64,000 nucleotides of DNA from Undibacterium hunanense (GCF_014284335.1 NZ_JACOGF010000003.1:310001-374000); one strand, 5' to 3'. Shown: positions 17,911 to 27,163, counted from the first letter of the stretch. Notes: generated from the letters alone by a model not told the origin. Translations and numbers: made by a program.

Positions 17911-18837
17911 AAATGTATGAATGTCAGACCTGACCCCGCGCCCGCAAGCAAAACAGATCGATGCCAGAAATTGGTCATGATATCAGTGACACTATAATTA
18001 CACTACGATCCTCAGATAACACACCTTTGGATAATAGGCTGCAGACATTGAACGACAGCCGTACTCTGGCGCAATGTCGCCCATACTCGACCGTTTGCAA
18101 CAGCAGACTATCGCCCTGAATTATTTGGGTGGCCTGTCGCAAAGCGAAGTTGCAGCGTGCCTGGCCCCCCCATCGGCACAGTAATTGTCCAAACCGGTTT
18201 TTTTAAACAAACTGCGCGCCAACATCCATCTTAAGGCAAAGGCAGATGGCAACAGACTGGAAGTAGGTTTTTATGGCCGTGTAGTCCGTGTTGCGGGGGG
18301 TACATCAGTACTAGCTACGGGATAGGTTTGTGGCAGATGGGATTGATGTTCAATATGAACAGAGGCGTGTTTTGGGGCTAAGCCAGCTAAACCTTGAAGC
18401 AATCGAAAACTTGCTACATTCAAGAAATTGTCAATCTTCAAAAATTTACACAAAATTTTACAAAGTAGATATTTTCAGAATACAATTAAACAAGTTTAGC
18501 TCGGAAGCATTTTTTTCCTCCTTTTTTAAGGACTCAGACACCCACCGCCACACTCGCTAACATAATTTTTTAGCAATGCGCAATAGTTTCTGATTTCCTT
18601 TCACTCTATCCGCGACACGCGCTTGAGTCTTCTACAAAAGGTTGCAAGCAATACCGTAGGTAACACTGCAATGCAATTACGCACGTAACAACTGCGGTTT
18701 TGCTGCCTAAACTATTTTAGCCATCTGATTATGCGACTACTTGCCTTAACAAGTAGTCGCTTGCACGATGACATAAGAAATCAATGCAATTGGCATTATG
18801 CAATCACTATTTTTGATTTAAAAAATGGAATTTATTT
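17911..18837. other. Gene-poor stretch before the RHS locus
   Basis: About 930 bases, AT-rich toward the right. It holds a short inverted repeat GTCAG/CTGAC near 17930 and a sigma-factor fragment (listed separately). The final part should contain the promoter of the RHS genes. Short open frames near 18330 and 18731 have no ribosome sites and no recognisable product. Confidence 0.4.
18074..18234 (+). pseudogene. Remnant of an ECF-type sigma factor (region 4), frameshifted
   Basis: One frame encodes LDRLQQQTIALNYLGGLSQ then SEVAACLAPP, closely resembling the helix-turn-helix of sigma-70 region 4 (typically ALALAYLGGLSHSEIAxxLxxPLGTVKSW). At a run of seven C (about 18164-18170) the sense moves to the +1 frame, which continues as PIGTVIVQTGFF before a stop. 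Without the slip the two parts join into the expected PxGTV sequence. No N-terminal region 2 is recognisable upstream, so only a fragment remains. The frame change at a homopolymer could be real decay or a sequencing error, but the missing 5' part argues for decay. Confidence 0.55.
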
Positions 18838-21462
18838 ATGTATCTTTGTAAGCCATCGAGTGATAAAAGGTTCACTGGGCAAAGCTTGTTGCAAGTCTTG
18901 TCGAGAAAAATTTCAATACTCTTCCGCAATGCTTTATTGATGGTTAGTATTTTGGGTTGTTTGTTTCTCGGCACCCAAGCACAAGCGCAATCGTCTACCG
19001 CCCCTTTGGTGGATGAAGGATGGTATTTTGGTGAAACAAAGTATTCCACTGAGGCAGCTCTTGCCACGTTTTTATGCACAGGCTCTTACTATGATGGCGT
19101 AGTCGGTGCGCTTAAGAATATCGAGTACCTGGAAACGCCAACCGACGATGATCCACATAAGGGATTCAAATATTTTTGTAATCATCAAATGTCAGACAGA
19201 GTTGTTGTCACTGAACATTTGAATGGACAACCTTATGTTTACAGTTGCCCAGGCAATACCACTTACAATAAAAAAGTCAGGGCTTGTATTTGCCAGGCCC
19301 CCAATTATCGCTACTTTGCAAAAGTGGGTTACTGCATGGGAGTTATGCCCCAACCTGACACACCTGAGCCACCACCCGACGATTGTCCAAGTTGTGGCAA
19401 CCCAATTGTTATTGCGACCGGCGCAAAAATACAAAAAGAGCCAGATTTTACTGCTATCCATGCTGGCGAACTAGCTTTCACTCGCTTTTACGACAGCAAC
19501 CCAAACAAACCTGACTCTGTTGCAATTCATGGCTTTGGGATGAAATGGATGCATACCTACGAATCGCAGATCCAGCCAGAAGCAGCATTGGCGCTCAACC
19601 AAACACGTTCAAAATGCAATGTGTCAGCAGATTATAAGTTTTATTTTTGCGAAAACAATCTTCCGACAAGCGCAACAGCTATCCCTGACGCCATCTCTGT
19701 CACCAGAGCACGCGGCAACAAAATCTTCTTTGCCCGCAACGGCAATAACTGGCAAAGCGATCTCAACACCAATGACCGCCTCGTTGCTCAGTACAATACA
19801 GATAGCACTGCCATTACTGGCTGGACGTTTACCAATAGCTCGTCTGATGATGTTGAGCAGTATGATGCAAAAGGCCGGCTGATTTCCATCACCAAAAGAA
19901 ATGGTGTTGTCCAAAAACTGACATATAGTGACGGCACCACCAACGATACCAGCGTCGCACGTCTTCCAGTTGATGCGCCTGCCTGTACAAAAACGAGTGC
20001 CGGAGCAGTTTTGGCGCGTGGCAAATTGCTGTGCGTGACTGATAACTGGAATCATCAGATGAATTTTGCTTATGACGCCAAAGGTCGTATCAACAGCGTC
20101 ATCGATGCTGCCGGTGGCCAGTATCAGTATGCCTATGATGGTGCGACGGGTGGTTGCAATACCGATCCGAACAGCTACGCCTGCGCGGCCAATAACCTCA
20201 CATCTGTCACCTACCCGGATAACAAAACACGTTCTTACGTTTATAACGAAGCGAGCAACATCAATGGCGGCACAGCTTGCCCCTATGGTTCACCAGTTGG
20301 CAGCGGCCTGGGAACATTACCCAATGCACTGACTGGCATCATTGATGAAAATGGCAAGCGTTATGCGAGCTGGACGTATGATTGCTATGGACGCGCAACA
20401 TCGTCCGAGCATGCCGGTGGCGTAGAAAAAGTCGCATTGACCTATGGTGATCCTGACGCAAACGGTTCTAAAGCCACAACGGTGGACACCTACCTGGGGA
20501 CAACTACGAATCCACAAAAAGTATCAAATACTTTCCAGTTCAAGGCATTGCTGAATACCATAAGTCATACGGCACTTAATCAGCCATGTATCAACTGCGA
20601 CAACACCAGCAATAAAACCTACGATGCCAATGGAAATCTGTCGCGCAAGACAGATTTCAATGGAACAATTACTACTTACGAGTACAACCTTAGCCGTAAT
20701 CTCGAAACCAAGCGCGTTGAAGCAAGCGATACAGCACAAGCACAAACGACAACTACGACCTGGCATGCAAGCTACCGCCTGCCTATGCAAGTCAACGCTC
20801 CCCTATTACGTACAAGCTATACGTACGACAGCAAAGGGAATGTACTGACAAAGATAGAACAAGCCACCAGTGACGCTGATGGAAGCCAGGGCGCAAGCGC
20901 AGTGACTACAGGCAGTCCTCGCACCTGGACCTACACCTACAATAATGCTGGTCAGGTTTTAAGCATCAAAGGTCCACGTACCGATGTACTTGATAAAACC
21001 ACCTATATCTACGATACCCAAGGCAATCTGACCAGCATCACGAATGCGGCCGGTCATGTCACCACCCTGGGCAACTACGACGGCAATGGTCGTGCAGGTC
21101 AAATCACCGATGCCAACGGTATTGTCAGCACCCTGACGTATACCCCGCGTGGCTGGCTCAAGAAAAAAGTCACCAACGTTGACGGCATCAGTGAAACAAC
21201 CAGCTTTGACTATGACAACGTCGGCCAGATGACTACGATCACATTGCCAGACAATAGCAGCATCAGCTACAGCTTTGACGACGCACACCGCCTGACCAGG
21301 ATCAGCGACAACTTGGGTAACAGCATCAACTACACATTAGACAATATGGGTAACCGCATTAACGAAACCGTGACCGACAGCAGCGGTCGTTTGACACGCC
21401 AGATCAGCCGCAGCTTTGATGTTCTCGGCCACCTGCAAAAGATCACCGGAGGCGCCCAATGA
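18838..21462 (+). CDS. Secreted RHS/YD-repeat protein, N-terminal module (part 1 of 3)
   Basis: An 874-residue exported protein. A long signal peptide ends near residue 50 (LGTQAQAQS). Next is a Cys-containing N-terminal region (about 52-185), then a DUF6531-type RHS entry segment (SCGNPIVIATGAKIQKEPDF from about 185), and from about 350 onward many YD repeats such as YDAKGRINSVIDAAGGQYQY, forming the beta-cocoon shell. It ends abruptly in a repeat (SFDVLGHLQKITGGAQ) with no RHS core and no toxin tip. Its stop overlaps the start of the next YD-repeat gene by four bases (ATGA), so they are coupled. In ordinary RHS proteins these parts are one polypeptide. The start is the first ATG with a weak GGA upstream; a shorter start at the MVSILGCLF codon would give a conventional signal peptide. 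Confidence 0.85.
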   Translation: MYLCKPSSDKRFTGQSLLQVLSRKISILFRNALLMVSILGCLFLGTQAQAQSSTAPLVDEGWYFGETKYSTEAALATFLCTGSYYDGVVGALKNIEYLETPTDDDPHKGFKYFCNHQMSDRVVVTEHLNGQPYVYSCPGNTTYNKKVRACICQAPNYRYFAKVGYCMGVMPQPDTPEPPPDDCPSCGNPIVIATGAKIQKEPDFTAIHAGELAFTRFYDSNPNKPDSVAIHGFGMKWMHTYESQIQPEAALALNQTRSKCNVSADYKFYFCENNLPTSATAIPDAISVTRARGNKIFFARNGNNWQSDLNTNDRLVAQYNTDSTAITGWTFTNSSSDDVEQYDAKGRLISITKRNGVVQKLTYSDGTTNDTSVARLPVDAPACTKTSAGAVLARGKLLCVTDNWNHQMNFAYDAKGRINSVIDAAGGQYQYAYDGATGGCNTDPNSYACAANNLTSVTYPDNKTRSYVYNEASNINGGTACPYGSPVGSGLGTLPNALTGIIDENGKRYASWTYDCYGRATSSEHAGGVEKVALTYGDPDANGSKATTVDTYLGTTTNPQKVSNTFQFKALLNTISHTALNQPCINCDNTSNKTYDANGNLSRKTDFNGTITTYEYNLSRNLETKRVEASDTAQAQTTTTTWHASYRLPMQVNAPLLRTSYTYDSKGNVLTKIEQATSDADGSQGASAVTTGSPRTWTYTYNNAGQVLSIKGPRTDVLDKTTYIYDTQGNLTSITNAAGHVTTLGNYDGNGRAGQITDANGIVSTLTYTPRGWLKKKVTNVDGISETTSFDYDNVGQMTTITLPDNSSISYSFDDAHRLTRISDNLGNSINYTLDNMGNRINETVTDSSGRLTRQISRSFDVLGHLQKITGGAQ

Positions 21463-22868
21463 AACACCTCTTCAAACCAAGCCTATTGACACTGGCGCTA
21501 GCCAGCCTTGCCGGCGTTAGTCATGCCCAGTCCGCCGTCTATCAATACGAATACGACCAAATGGGTAATGTTACTAAAGTCACCAATGCCCTCAATGCAG
21601 CGACTGTACAAAGTTACGACCCACTCAGCCGTGTGCAAACGCAGACCGATCCTAACAACAAAGTCACCAGCTACACTTATGACGGACAAAACCGCCTCAT
21701 TAAAGTGACGGATGCGCGCAATCTTTCTACGCTATATAGTATCGATGGTTTAGGCAACCAATTAAGCCTCACCAGCCCGGATACAGGCGTCACCGCCACA
21801 ACGGTGGATGCTGCCGGCAATATCCTGACCAGGACCGATGCCAAGGGTCAGACTACCCGTTATACCTATGACGTACTCAACCGTATCACCAGCATCAGCT
21901 ATCAAGACGGCAGCAGCACTACCTACACTTATGATCAAGGCAATTACGCCAAAGGCCGCCTGAGCCAGATCAGCTACCAGAATGGCAGCATTGCCTACAC
22001 TTATAATGGTCGTGGTCAAATCCTGACTGATACGCGTCTCATCAACAATGTCACTAACGTGACCCGCTACCAGTATGACAATACCGGACGCCTGAGCAGT
22101 CTTACCTATCCTAATGGCCGCCAGATCAGCTATACCCGCGACAGCCTGGGCCGCGTCACCCAGATTGACACCAGCAAAGGCGGTATCACGACCACCATCC
22201 TGAGCCAGGCAACATACCAGCCCTTTGGCGGCATACAAAGCTACCGCAACAGCGCCGGACAAAACTACACCCGCACCTATGACAATGATCAGCGGGTTGC
22301 CAGCTACGTCCTTAACAATGCGGTGCAGGCCATCACCTATGATGCAGCCAACCGCATCACTTCCATCAATGAAGTCAACAACCCCAACCGACAAATCGGC
22401 TACGGCTTTGACAACCTTGATCGATTAACCAGCTACCAGACACCGCAGGTCAGCCAAAGCTTCACGTATGACGCCGTTGGCAATCGCAGCACCAAGACCA
22501 CAGGCACAGCCAATACCAGCTACACCTATGCCAGCACCAGCAATCGCCTGACCCAGGTGACCGATAGCCAAAACACCGCGATTGCCATGGACCCGAATGG
22601 CAGTATCACCAATAATGGTGCAGCGCAGTTCAACTATGACAGCCGCGGCCGCATGATGTCTGCCACTACCAGCATAGGTAATGTGCAATATGTGGTCAAT
22701 GCCCTGGGCCAGCGCGTGCAAAAGAACGCTCCTGCCAATGGCAGTAATCCAGCTACCAGCACCGTGTATCACTATGACCTGGGTGGCAAGATCATCAGCG
22801 AACGCACAGGCCAGAATGATGTTGATTACATCTACCTCGACAACATCCCTGTGGCTGTGATTCAGTAG
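21459..22868 (+). CDS. Secreted RHS/YD-repeat protein, middle module (part 2 of 3)
   Basis: A 469-residue protein with its own classical signal peptide (KHLFKPSLLTLALASLAG, then VSHAQ cleavage at about 24) followed immediately by YD repeats (YQYEYDQMGNVTKVTNA onward) to the end. The last residues, YIYLDNIPVAVIQ, correspond to the segment that in normal RHS proteins directly precedes the HTDxLGTPR-type core; here a stop codon follows. The core sequence reappears only in the next gene. Start overlap with the preceding gene (ATGA) indicates co-translation. It has no enzymatic domain; its role is structural, as shell wall. A separate signal peptide in the middle of an RHS shell is very unusual. 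Confidence 0.85.
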   Translation: MKHLFKPSLLTLALASLAGVSHAQSAVYQYEYDQMGNVTKVTNALNAATVQSYDPLSRVQTQTDPNNKVTSYTYDGQNRLIKVTDARNLSTLYSIDGLGNQLSLTSPDTGVTATTVDAAGNILTRTDAKGQTTRYTYDVLNRITSISYQDGSSTTYTYDQGNYAKGRLSQISYQNGSIAYTYNGRGQILTDTRLINNVTNVTRYQYDNTGRLSSLTYPNGRQISYTRDSLGRVTQIDTSKGGITTTILSQATYQPFGGIQSYRNSAGQNYTRTYDNDQRVASYVLNNAVQAITYDAANRITSINEVNNPNRQIGYGFDNLDRLTSYQTPQVSQSFTYDAVGNRSTKTTGTANTSYTYASTSNRLTQVTDSQNTAIAMDPNGSITNNGAAQFNYDSRGRMMSATTSIGNVQYVVNALGQRVQKNAPANGSNPATSTVYHYDLGGKIISERTGQNDVDYIYLDNIPVAVIQ

Positions 22869-22876
22869 AGCCTGCC

Positions 22877-25369
22877 ATGCATCCAATTCAGCTAACTGAC
22901 GTCCAAAACAAACAACAAAAATACACTATGTCGACCATTCAACAGACATTGCGCACCCGCTACACCATGGTGTTCGCTGCACTGATCAGCGCCGCTGGTT
23001 TCTGGTGTGCAGCACCTTCCGCCCAGGCCCAGGCCCAGGTTACAACAGGCAGCGTCTTCAACGTCTTCACCGGCGGCAAGATCACCCTGGGTGACACCAG
23101 CAACACGCAGGCATTCTGCAACCCCGGCTTTTATGACAGCTCCAAACTCAATGTGCTGGCCTCCAACCTGCTGGGCACCACCCAGTGCAAGAATGCTGCC
23201 AGCACCACACCGACAACGACTGCCTTGGTCACCGCCAGCGGCGGCAATGCCAGCCGCATAACTTTGCCTGCGTTTCAAAGTACCACCAACCCATTGGATG
23301 TGAACTATGCCAATGGTGCGCAAGTGCTAGTCAATAACGGCAGCACCAGCAACACCATCAATGGCGATAGTCAACTTGCTGTTACCAGTACCAGCCCTGG
23401 CACGGGCGGGACCAGCCAGACCCTGACCCTCAAAACCCAGGCAGGTGTGCTTAATCTGCCTGCCGGCGAATACGCCAAGGTCAACCTGCAAGTAAACAAG
23501 GTACTGCACTTCCAGGCTGGTGCCGTACCGACCCGCATCAAACAACTAAACCTGTCCAACTGCAATGGCACGTCCATGGAGTTTGAACCGGGTGATTACT
23601 ACATAGAAAACGCCAGTTGGCAGCAAAGCTGCCACCTCAAAGTAGCGACTGCTACAAACGGTAACGCTAACACCAGCGTCAAGCTCTACTTCAAGAATGC
23701 CTTCAACCTCGGAAGTGGCCCCACCTGCTGGAACATCAGTGGCGGCACCACGTGCGGTAACAGCATGACACCCGCCCAGATCGCCAACCAGACCCCCGAC
23801 AAGCTCAAGGTCTACCTCTACAGCGGCAACTTCACCACCGCACAGGGTGCACAAATAGCCGCCGGTATCTATGTGGACCAGGGCGATATCAGCCTGACAG
23901 TCGCAAACAACTTCGTCTTCACAGGCGATCTGTTCGCCAACAACATCAACATCACCAATGGCGGGCCAACCAGTCTGCTGTACAAACCGGTGTTCACCAG
24001 CATCATTTCACCGGCGAACAGTACACTGCCAAATATCAGCCTGGCGCAGCCAGCACCACAAGCCAACGGCAACTTCATTGCACCCGCAGCCGTAACCCTG
24101 ATGGCCACAGCCACACCGGCGACAGGTAGCGGCAACACAATCAGCCAGATACAGTTCTATCAGGGCAGTACGCTACTGGGTACGGCCACGGCACCAACAA
24201 CAGCCAACGGCGACAACTACAGTGTCAACTGGAACAACGTAGCAGCCAACAGCTATAGCGTGACGGCCAAGGCAACAGATAACAAGAACAACACGGCAAG
24301 CAGTACGCCAATCACAATCAACGTCATCAACAACACGCCACCGACGATCAGTTTGACAGCTAGCCCGGCCAATGCAACTACACCAGCCACCATCATCCTG
24401 AACGCCACAGCGACGGACTCGGATGGGACAGTAGCCAAGGTTGAATTCTTCAACGGAACAACCAGCATTGCCAATGTTACGCAGGCACCGTTCACCACAA
24501 ACTGGACGAACGTGGCAGCAGGCATTTACAGCATCACGGCCAAGGCGACGGATAATCTGGGCGCAAGCACGACATCAGCACCGGCACCAGTAACCGTGAC
24601 GGCGTATCAGCCCAAGGTCTATGATATTTATACAGACCAGATTGATACACCACGTGTCATCACGGATACGAACGGTAACGAAGTCTGGCGCTGGGATAGT
24701 GCGCCATTTGGAGAAACACTCCCGAACGAGCAGCCTACCCAGGCCACAAGCAAGTTCAGATTCAACTTCCGGTTTCCGGGACAATACTACGATAGTGAAA
24801 CCAATCTACACTACAATTACTTCAGGGATTATGATCCGCAGGCGGGTAGGTATGTGGAGTCTGATCCGATTGGACTCAATGGTGGTATCAATACTTACAC
24901 GTATGTGAATGGCAGGCCATTTGCCATGCGTGACCGATTTGGATTGGCTGGTGAGATTTCTGGCGGCTACTCTTTAGGTCTCACATTAGTTACAGGCACA
25001 GGTCAGGGATACACACTTGGATTTGATCTCAATGGTGCAATTGCCTTCAGTGAAAATGGTGCTATCACTATCTCGGTAAACTTGACTAATATAACAGACG
25101 CAAAAGGTGCATATGCTGGAGTGGGACAGGCGATTGGCGGAGGCATCGGAGACATGGCGAACAACGGATTTGACATGTCAACATCTGATTGGGTTGGCGC
25201 AAGCGCGGGATGGGGAAAGAGCGTGGGCGTCTCGGCAAATATTGGGCCCGGAGGTATCAGCGCTTCCAAAGGCGCGTTTAAAAAAGGGGCTGGTTTTGGG
25301 GGATTCTTTGGACAAGGTAAAACACGAACTTTATCGTGGACCATCAACGGATGTATTCCAAAAAAATAA
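22877..25369 (+). CDS. Secreted Ig-like/RHS-core protein with C-terminal toxin-like tip (part 3 of 3)
   Basis: An 830-residue protein. The signal peptide ends near 52 (APSAQAQA). Residues 55-375 form a Thr/Asn-rich probable beta-helix or surface-polymer domain, 380-485 and 486-577 are two Ig-like (Big_9-type) domains, and 579-690 is the RHS core: IYTDQIDTPRVITDTNGNEV, WRWDSAPFG, then YDPQAGRYVESDPIGL and a closing MRDRFGL. The final 140 residues are a variable Gly/Ala-rich tip (IGGGIGDMANNGFDMS, KKGAGFGGFFGQGK) without a known nuclease motif. In canonical RHS proteins the tip after this core is the toxin. An AT-rich membrane-protein gene follows 83 bases later and is the likely immunity gene. 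An in-frame ATG 17 codons downstream would give a shorter signal peptide. Confidence 0.85.
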   Translation: MHPIQLTDVQNKQQKYTMSTIQQTLRTRYTMVFAALISAAGFWCAAPSAQAQAQVTTGSVFNVFTGGKITLGDTSNTQAFCNPGFYDSSKLNVLASNLLGTTQCKNAASTTPTTTALVTASGGNASRITLPAFQSTTNPLDVNYANGAQVLVNNGSTSNTINGDSQLAVTSTSPGTGGTSQTLTLKTQAGVLNLPAGEYAKVNLQVNKVLHFQAGAVPTRIKQLNLSNCNGTSMEFEPGDYYIENASWQQSCHLKVATATNGNANTSVKLYFKNAFNLGSGPTCWNISGGTTCGNSMTPAQIANQTPDKLKVYLYSGNFTTAQGAQIAAGIYVDQGDISLTVANNFVFTGDLFANNINITNGGPTSLLYKPVFTSIISPANSTLPNISLAQPAPQANGNFIAPAAVTLMATATPATGSGNTISQIQFYQGSTLLGTATAPTTANGDNYSVNWNNVAANSYSVTAKATDNKNNTASSTPITINVINNTPPTISLTASPANATTPATIILNATATDSDGTVAKVEFFNGTTSIANVTQAPFTTNWTNVAAGIYSITAKATDNLGASTTSAPAPVTVTAYQPKVYDIYTDQIDTPRVITDTNGNEVWRWDSAPFGETLPNEQPTQATSKFRFNFRFPGQYYDSETNLHYNYFRDYDPQAGRYVESDPIGLNGGINTYTYVNGRPFAMRDRFGLAGEISGGYSLGLTLVTGTGQGYTLGFDLNGAIAFSENGAITISVNLTNITDAKGAYAGVGQAIGGGIGDMANNGFDMSTSDWVGASAGWGKSVGVSANIGPGGISASKGAFKKGAGFGGFFGQGKTRTLSWTINGCIPKK

Positions 25370-25452
25370 GTAGACCAAATTGCAATTAAATTAAATAGAT
25401 ATACTACTATCGTAGACCTTGAATTTTTAGTCTGATTTGATACAAGCGAAAT

Positions 25453-25992
25453 ATGCTTATGAATAAAAATCCAGTTATATTGGCGCGGCTTACGGTAGTT
25501 TTCTTTTTTTTTAGTGTAACTGCACTTATTCTTTCAAGAGTGAGCGCCGTGTGTAATTGGGGGCCATATATTGTATGTATGCATGTTTCTCTTTTTTTGT
25601 TGGGCGCATATGAAATTTGGTTAATTCGGAAATTTAAGAAAGAAGGATTATTAAAATCTTTTAAGTATCTTCTGGAATTGCCTAAGATTTTGTTAGCGGC
25701 ATTAGTTGTAACGATCATCTTGTTGCTCCCCACTTTCCTTCGTAACCCGTATGACTTCGGTGCATTGCCGGATGGAACAATTATTTATCAGAAATTTCTA
25801 TTTGAAGAGAATGGTAAATATTATTCAAAATTAAATAAACTACAATCTATAGAGATTACTAAGGACAATTATTGCAAGGAGCAGAATCGCTTTTTTGAAG
25901 TTTTTGCTAGTTTCTGGATACTAGCCGGATATTTTGAATTAGTTGCTGGTTACTACATCGTCAAGAGGAAAAAGAACTCTGTTGAAAGATAG
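25453..25992 (+). CDS. Four-helix membrane protein, candidate immunity to the RHS tip
   Basis: A 179-residue inner-membrane protein with hydrophobic segments at about 9-27 (ILARLTVVFFFFSVTALIL), 38-56, 75-95 (ILLAALVVTIILLLPTF) and 148-168 (FFEVFASFWILAGYFELVAG). A hydrophilic loop of about 50 residues lies between the third and fourth, and the C-terminus is basic. It is markedly more AT-rich than the RHS genes. It stands directly downstream of the variable RHS tip on the same strand, the normal place of the cognate immunity gene. A membrane immunity protein would suit a membrane-active toxin. ATG at 25453 or 25459 is possible; neither has a strong ribosome site. No family is recognised. Confidence 0.6.
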   Translation: MLMNKNPVILARLTVVFFFFSVTALILSRVSAVCNWGPYIVCMHVSLFLLGAYEIWLIRKFKKEGLLKSFKYLLELPKILLAALVVTIILLLPTFLRNPYDFGALPDGTIIYQKFLFEENGKYYSKLNKLQSIEITKDNYCKEQNRFFEVFASFWILAGYFELVAGYYIVKRKKNSVER

Positions 25993-26296
25993 TGGTAACA
26001 AGTTGCGCATTTACGCACAGTTAGGAAGCCTGGTAAGAAACTTGCGTCCATTCGGATAAAGTGTGGTTGTTGTCAACAACAAGTTTCGATTTGTTACAAC
26101 GATTATATGTTGGAGATAAATGGCGTAATCCCTTCTATCGCAGAATGGAGAAACATACTTGATCCTCTTCTGGGACGTGCTGAGTCTTGGGACGGAGTCA
26201 ATGTTAGAAGGAACTGGTGGACCGGGGTGTCAGCCAAGTGCGCGACGATCATGGCTGCATTGCAAATACTTGCGATAGCCCCGCTATCGCTGTGTT
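25993..26296. other. Intergenic region with a perfect inverted repeat
   Basis: No convincing gene. The right end has GCGATAGC, CCC, GCTATCGC (26272-26290), a perfect eight-pair hairpin followed by TGTGTTTTG, which could act as a weak terminator for the membrane-protein gene. An overlapping short frame starting at 26107 has no ribosome site. Confidence 0.35.
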
Positions 26297-26569
26297 TTGT
26301 GGCTTGTAGTCGCAATGCGCCCGATTGTCGAAAATATGGGCTTATTGTGGGCATCTCAGTACGTAAAGCTCAATGAAAAGTTCAATTCAGTTGTTTCGAT
26401 AATCGAAACAACTAGTTCAGACGGCAAAAATTATGAAATGACATGCCTGCCATTATGCAAACTGCCTGCCTGGCTGTACTCAATTAACCCCAATAAGGTA
26501 AAGACAGAGTTACGTGACAAAATCACCCGATATCAAAACGAGTGTGATGACGTACTTTGGGACCACTAG
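26297..26569 (+). pseudogene. Fragment of a phage antirepressor (P22 AntA/Ant N-terminal domain type)
   Basis: The encoded VAMRPIVENMGLLWASQY, EMTCLPLCKLPAWLYSINP and NKVKTELRDKITRYQNECDD stretches match the P22_AR_N domain of phage antirepressors, where the usual text is AMRPIVExMGL...MxCLPLRKLxxWL...NKVKPELRxKIxxYQxECDxVLxDYW. The frame begins inside the domain with no proper start and stops right after VLWDH, so the N-terminal strand and the whole C-terminal effector domain are lost. It marks former prophage DNA in the island. Confidence 0.75.
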
Positions 26570-26659
26570 TCAAAAGGTGGCAAAAATACTGGTGCATTAC
26601 AAATCCAGATGCTTGCCCCACGCCACCCTGCCCCTACCATAGCAAATGGCGTTACCCCG

Positions 26660-26866
26660 ATGAATCTCAAAATTCGCGATGTATTGGTGTTGCAGCAGCA
26701 AAAATACAAAATCATGCGCCAGATTGAAGAAGTCGAAAGCCCCGCAATACGTACCGGCTTGTTTACTGACCTGCGCAGGATATCCGACCTCCTTGGTACA
26801 GATCTGCCAGAGTTAGACGCCTTCGCCTATCCCCAAGCACAAAAACCGCTCCTGATCGAAGATTAA
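26660..26866 (+). CDS. Hypothetical small protein, 68 aa
   Basis: A short soluble protein with a helical, charged N-terminal half (LVLQQQKYKIMRQIEEVESP) and an acidic C-terminus. I recognise no family. The start codon is the ATG for MNLKIRDV; the ribosome site is poor. A second small gene follows after 13 bases in the same direction, suggesting a two-gene unit. Position beside the antirepressor fragment suggests phage or island origin. Confidence 0.4.
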   Translation: MNLKIRDVLVLQQQKYKIMRQIEEVESPAIRTGLFTDLRRISDLLGTDLPELDAFAYPQAQKPLLIED

Positions 26867-26879
26867 GAGGTAACCGACC

Positions 26880-27062
26880 ATGCAAACAACCACCAAACCC
26901 CTGACGAACGAAGAACGCCAGCTTGTAGAAGCAGCCCACCAGGCCGCCCTCGACAAGCTTAAAACCACCACTCACCCTGTCAAACGGCAGTGTTTGCTTG
27001 AAGAACTTACAGAATGGTGTGCATTGCTGGGTTATCCCGCGCCAACGCAATTAAGGCATTGA
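26880..27062 (+). CDS. Hypothetical small protein, 60 aa
   Basis: A small helical protein (NEERQLVEAAHQAALDKL, LLEELTEWCALLGYP). The ATG is preceded by GAGG about nine bases upstream, reasonable for translation. It follows the 68-residue hypothetical gene closely. No domain is recognised. It ends just before the direct repeat-like stretch ATACGCCAGCCATACACAG, which leads into the next hypothetical gene. Confidence 0.45.
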   Translation: MQTTTKPLTNEERQLVEAAHQAALDKLKTTTHPVKRQCLLEELTEWCALLGYPAPTQLRH

Positions 27063-27163
27063 CGCAATACGCCAGCCATACACAGACAAAAACCTGTGTA
27101 TGGCGACGGTATTGATACAATGTCACTTTGAACCAAAAAAATTGGCTGCCACATCAGGACAAT

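Noticed and set aside
26107-26376. Possible 89-residue gene upstream of the antirepressor fragment
   Set aside because: It has no ribosome site and overlaps the antirepressor-derived frame in a different phase; its end is clearly out-of-frame antirepressor sequence.
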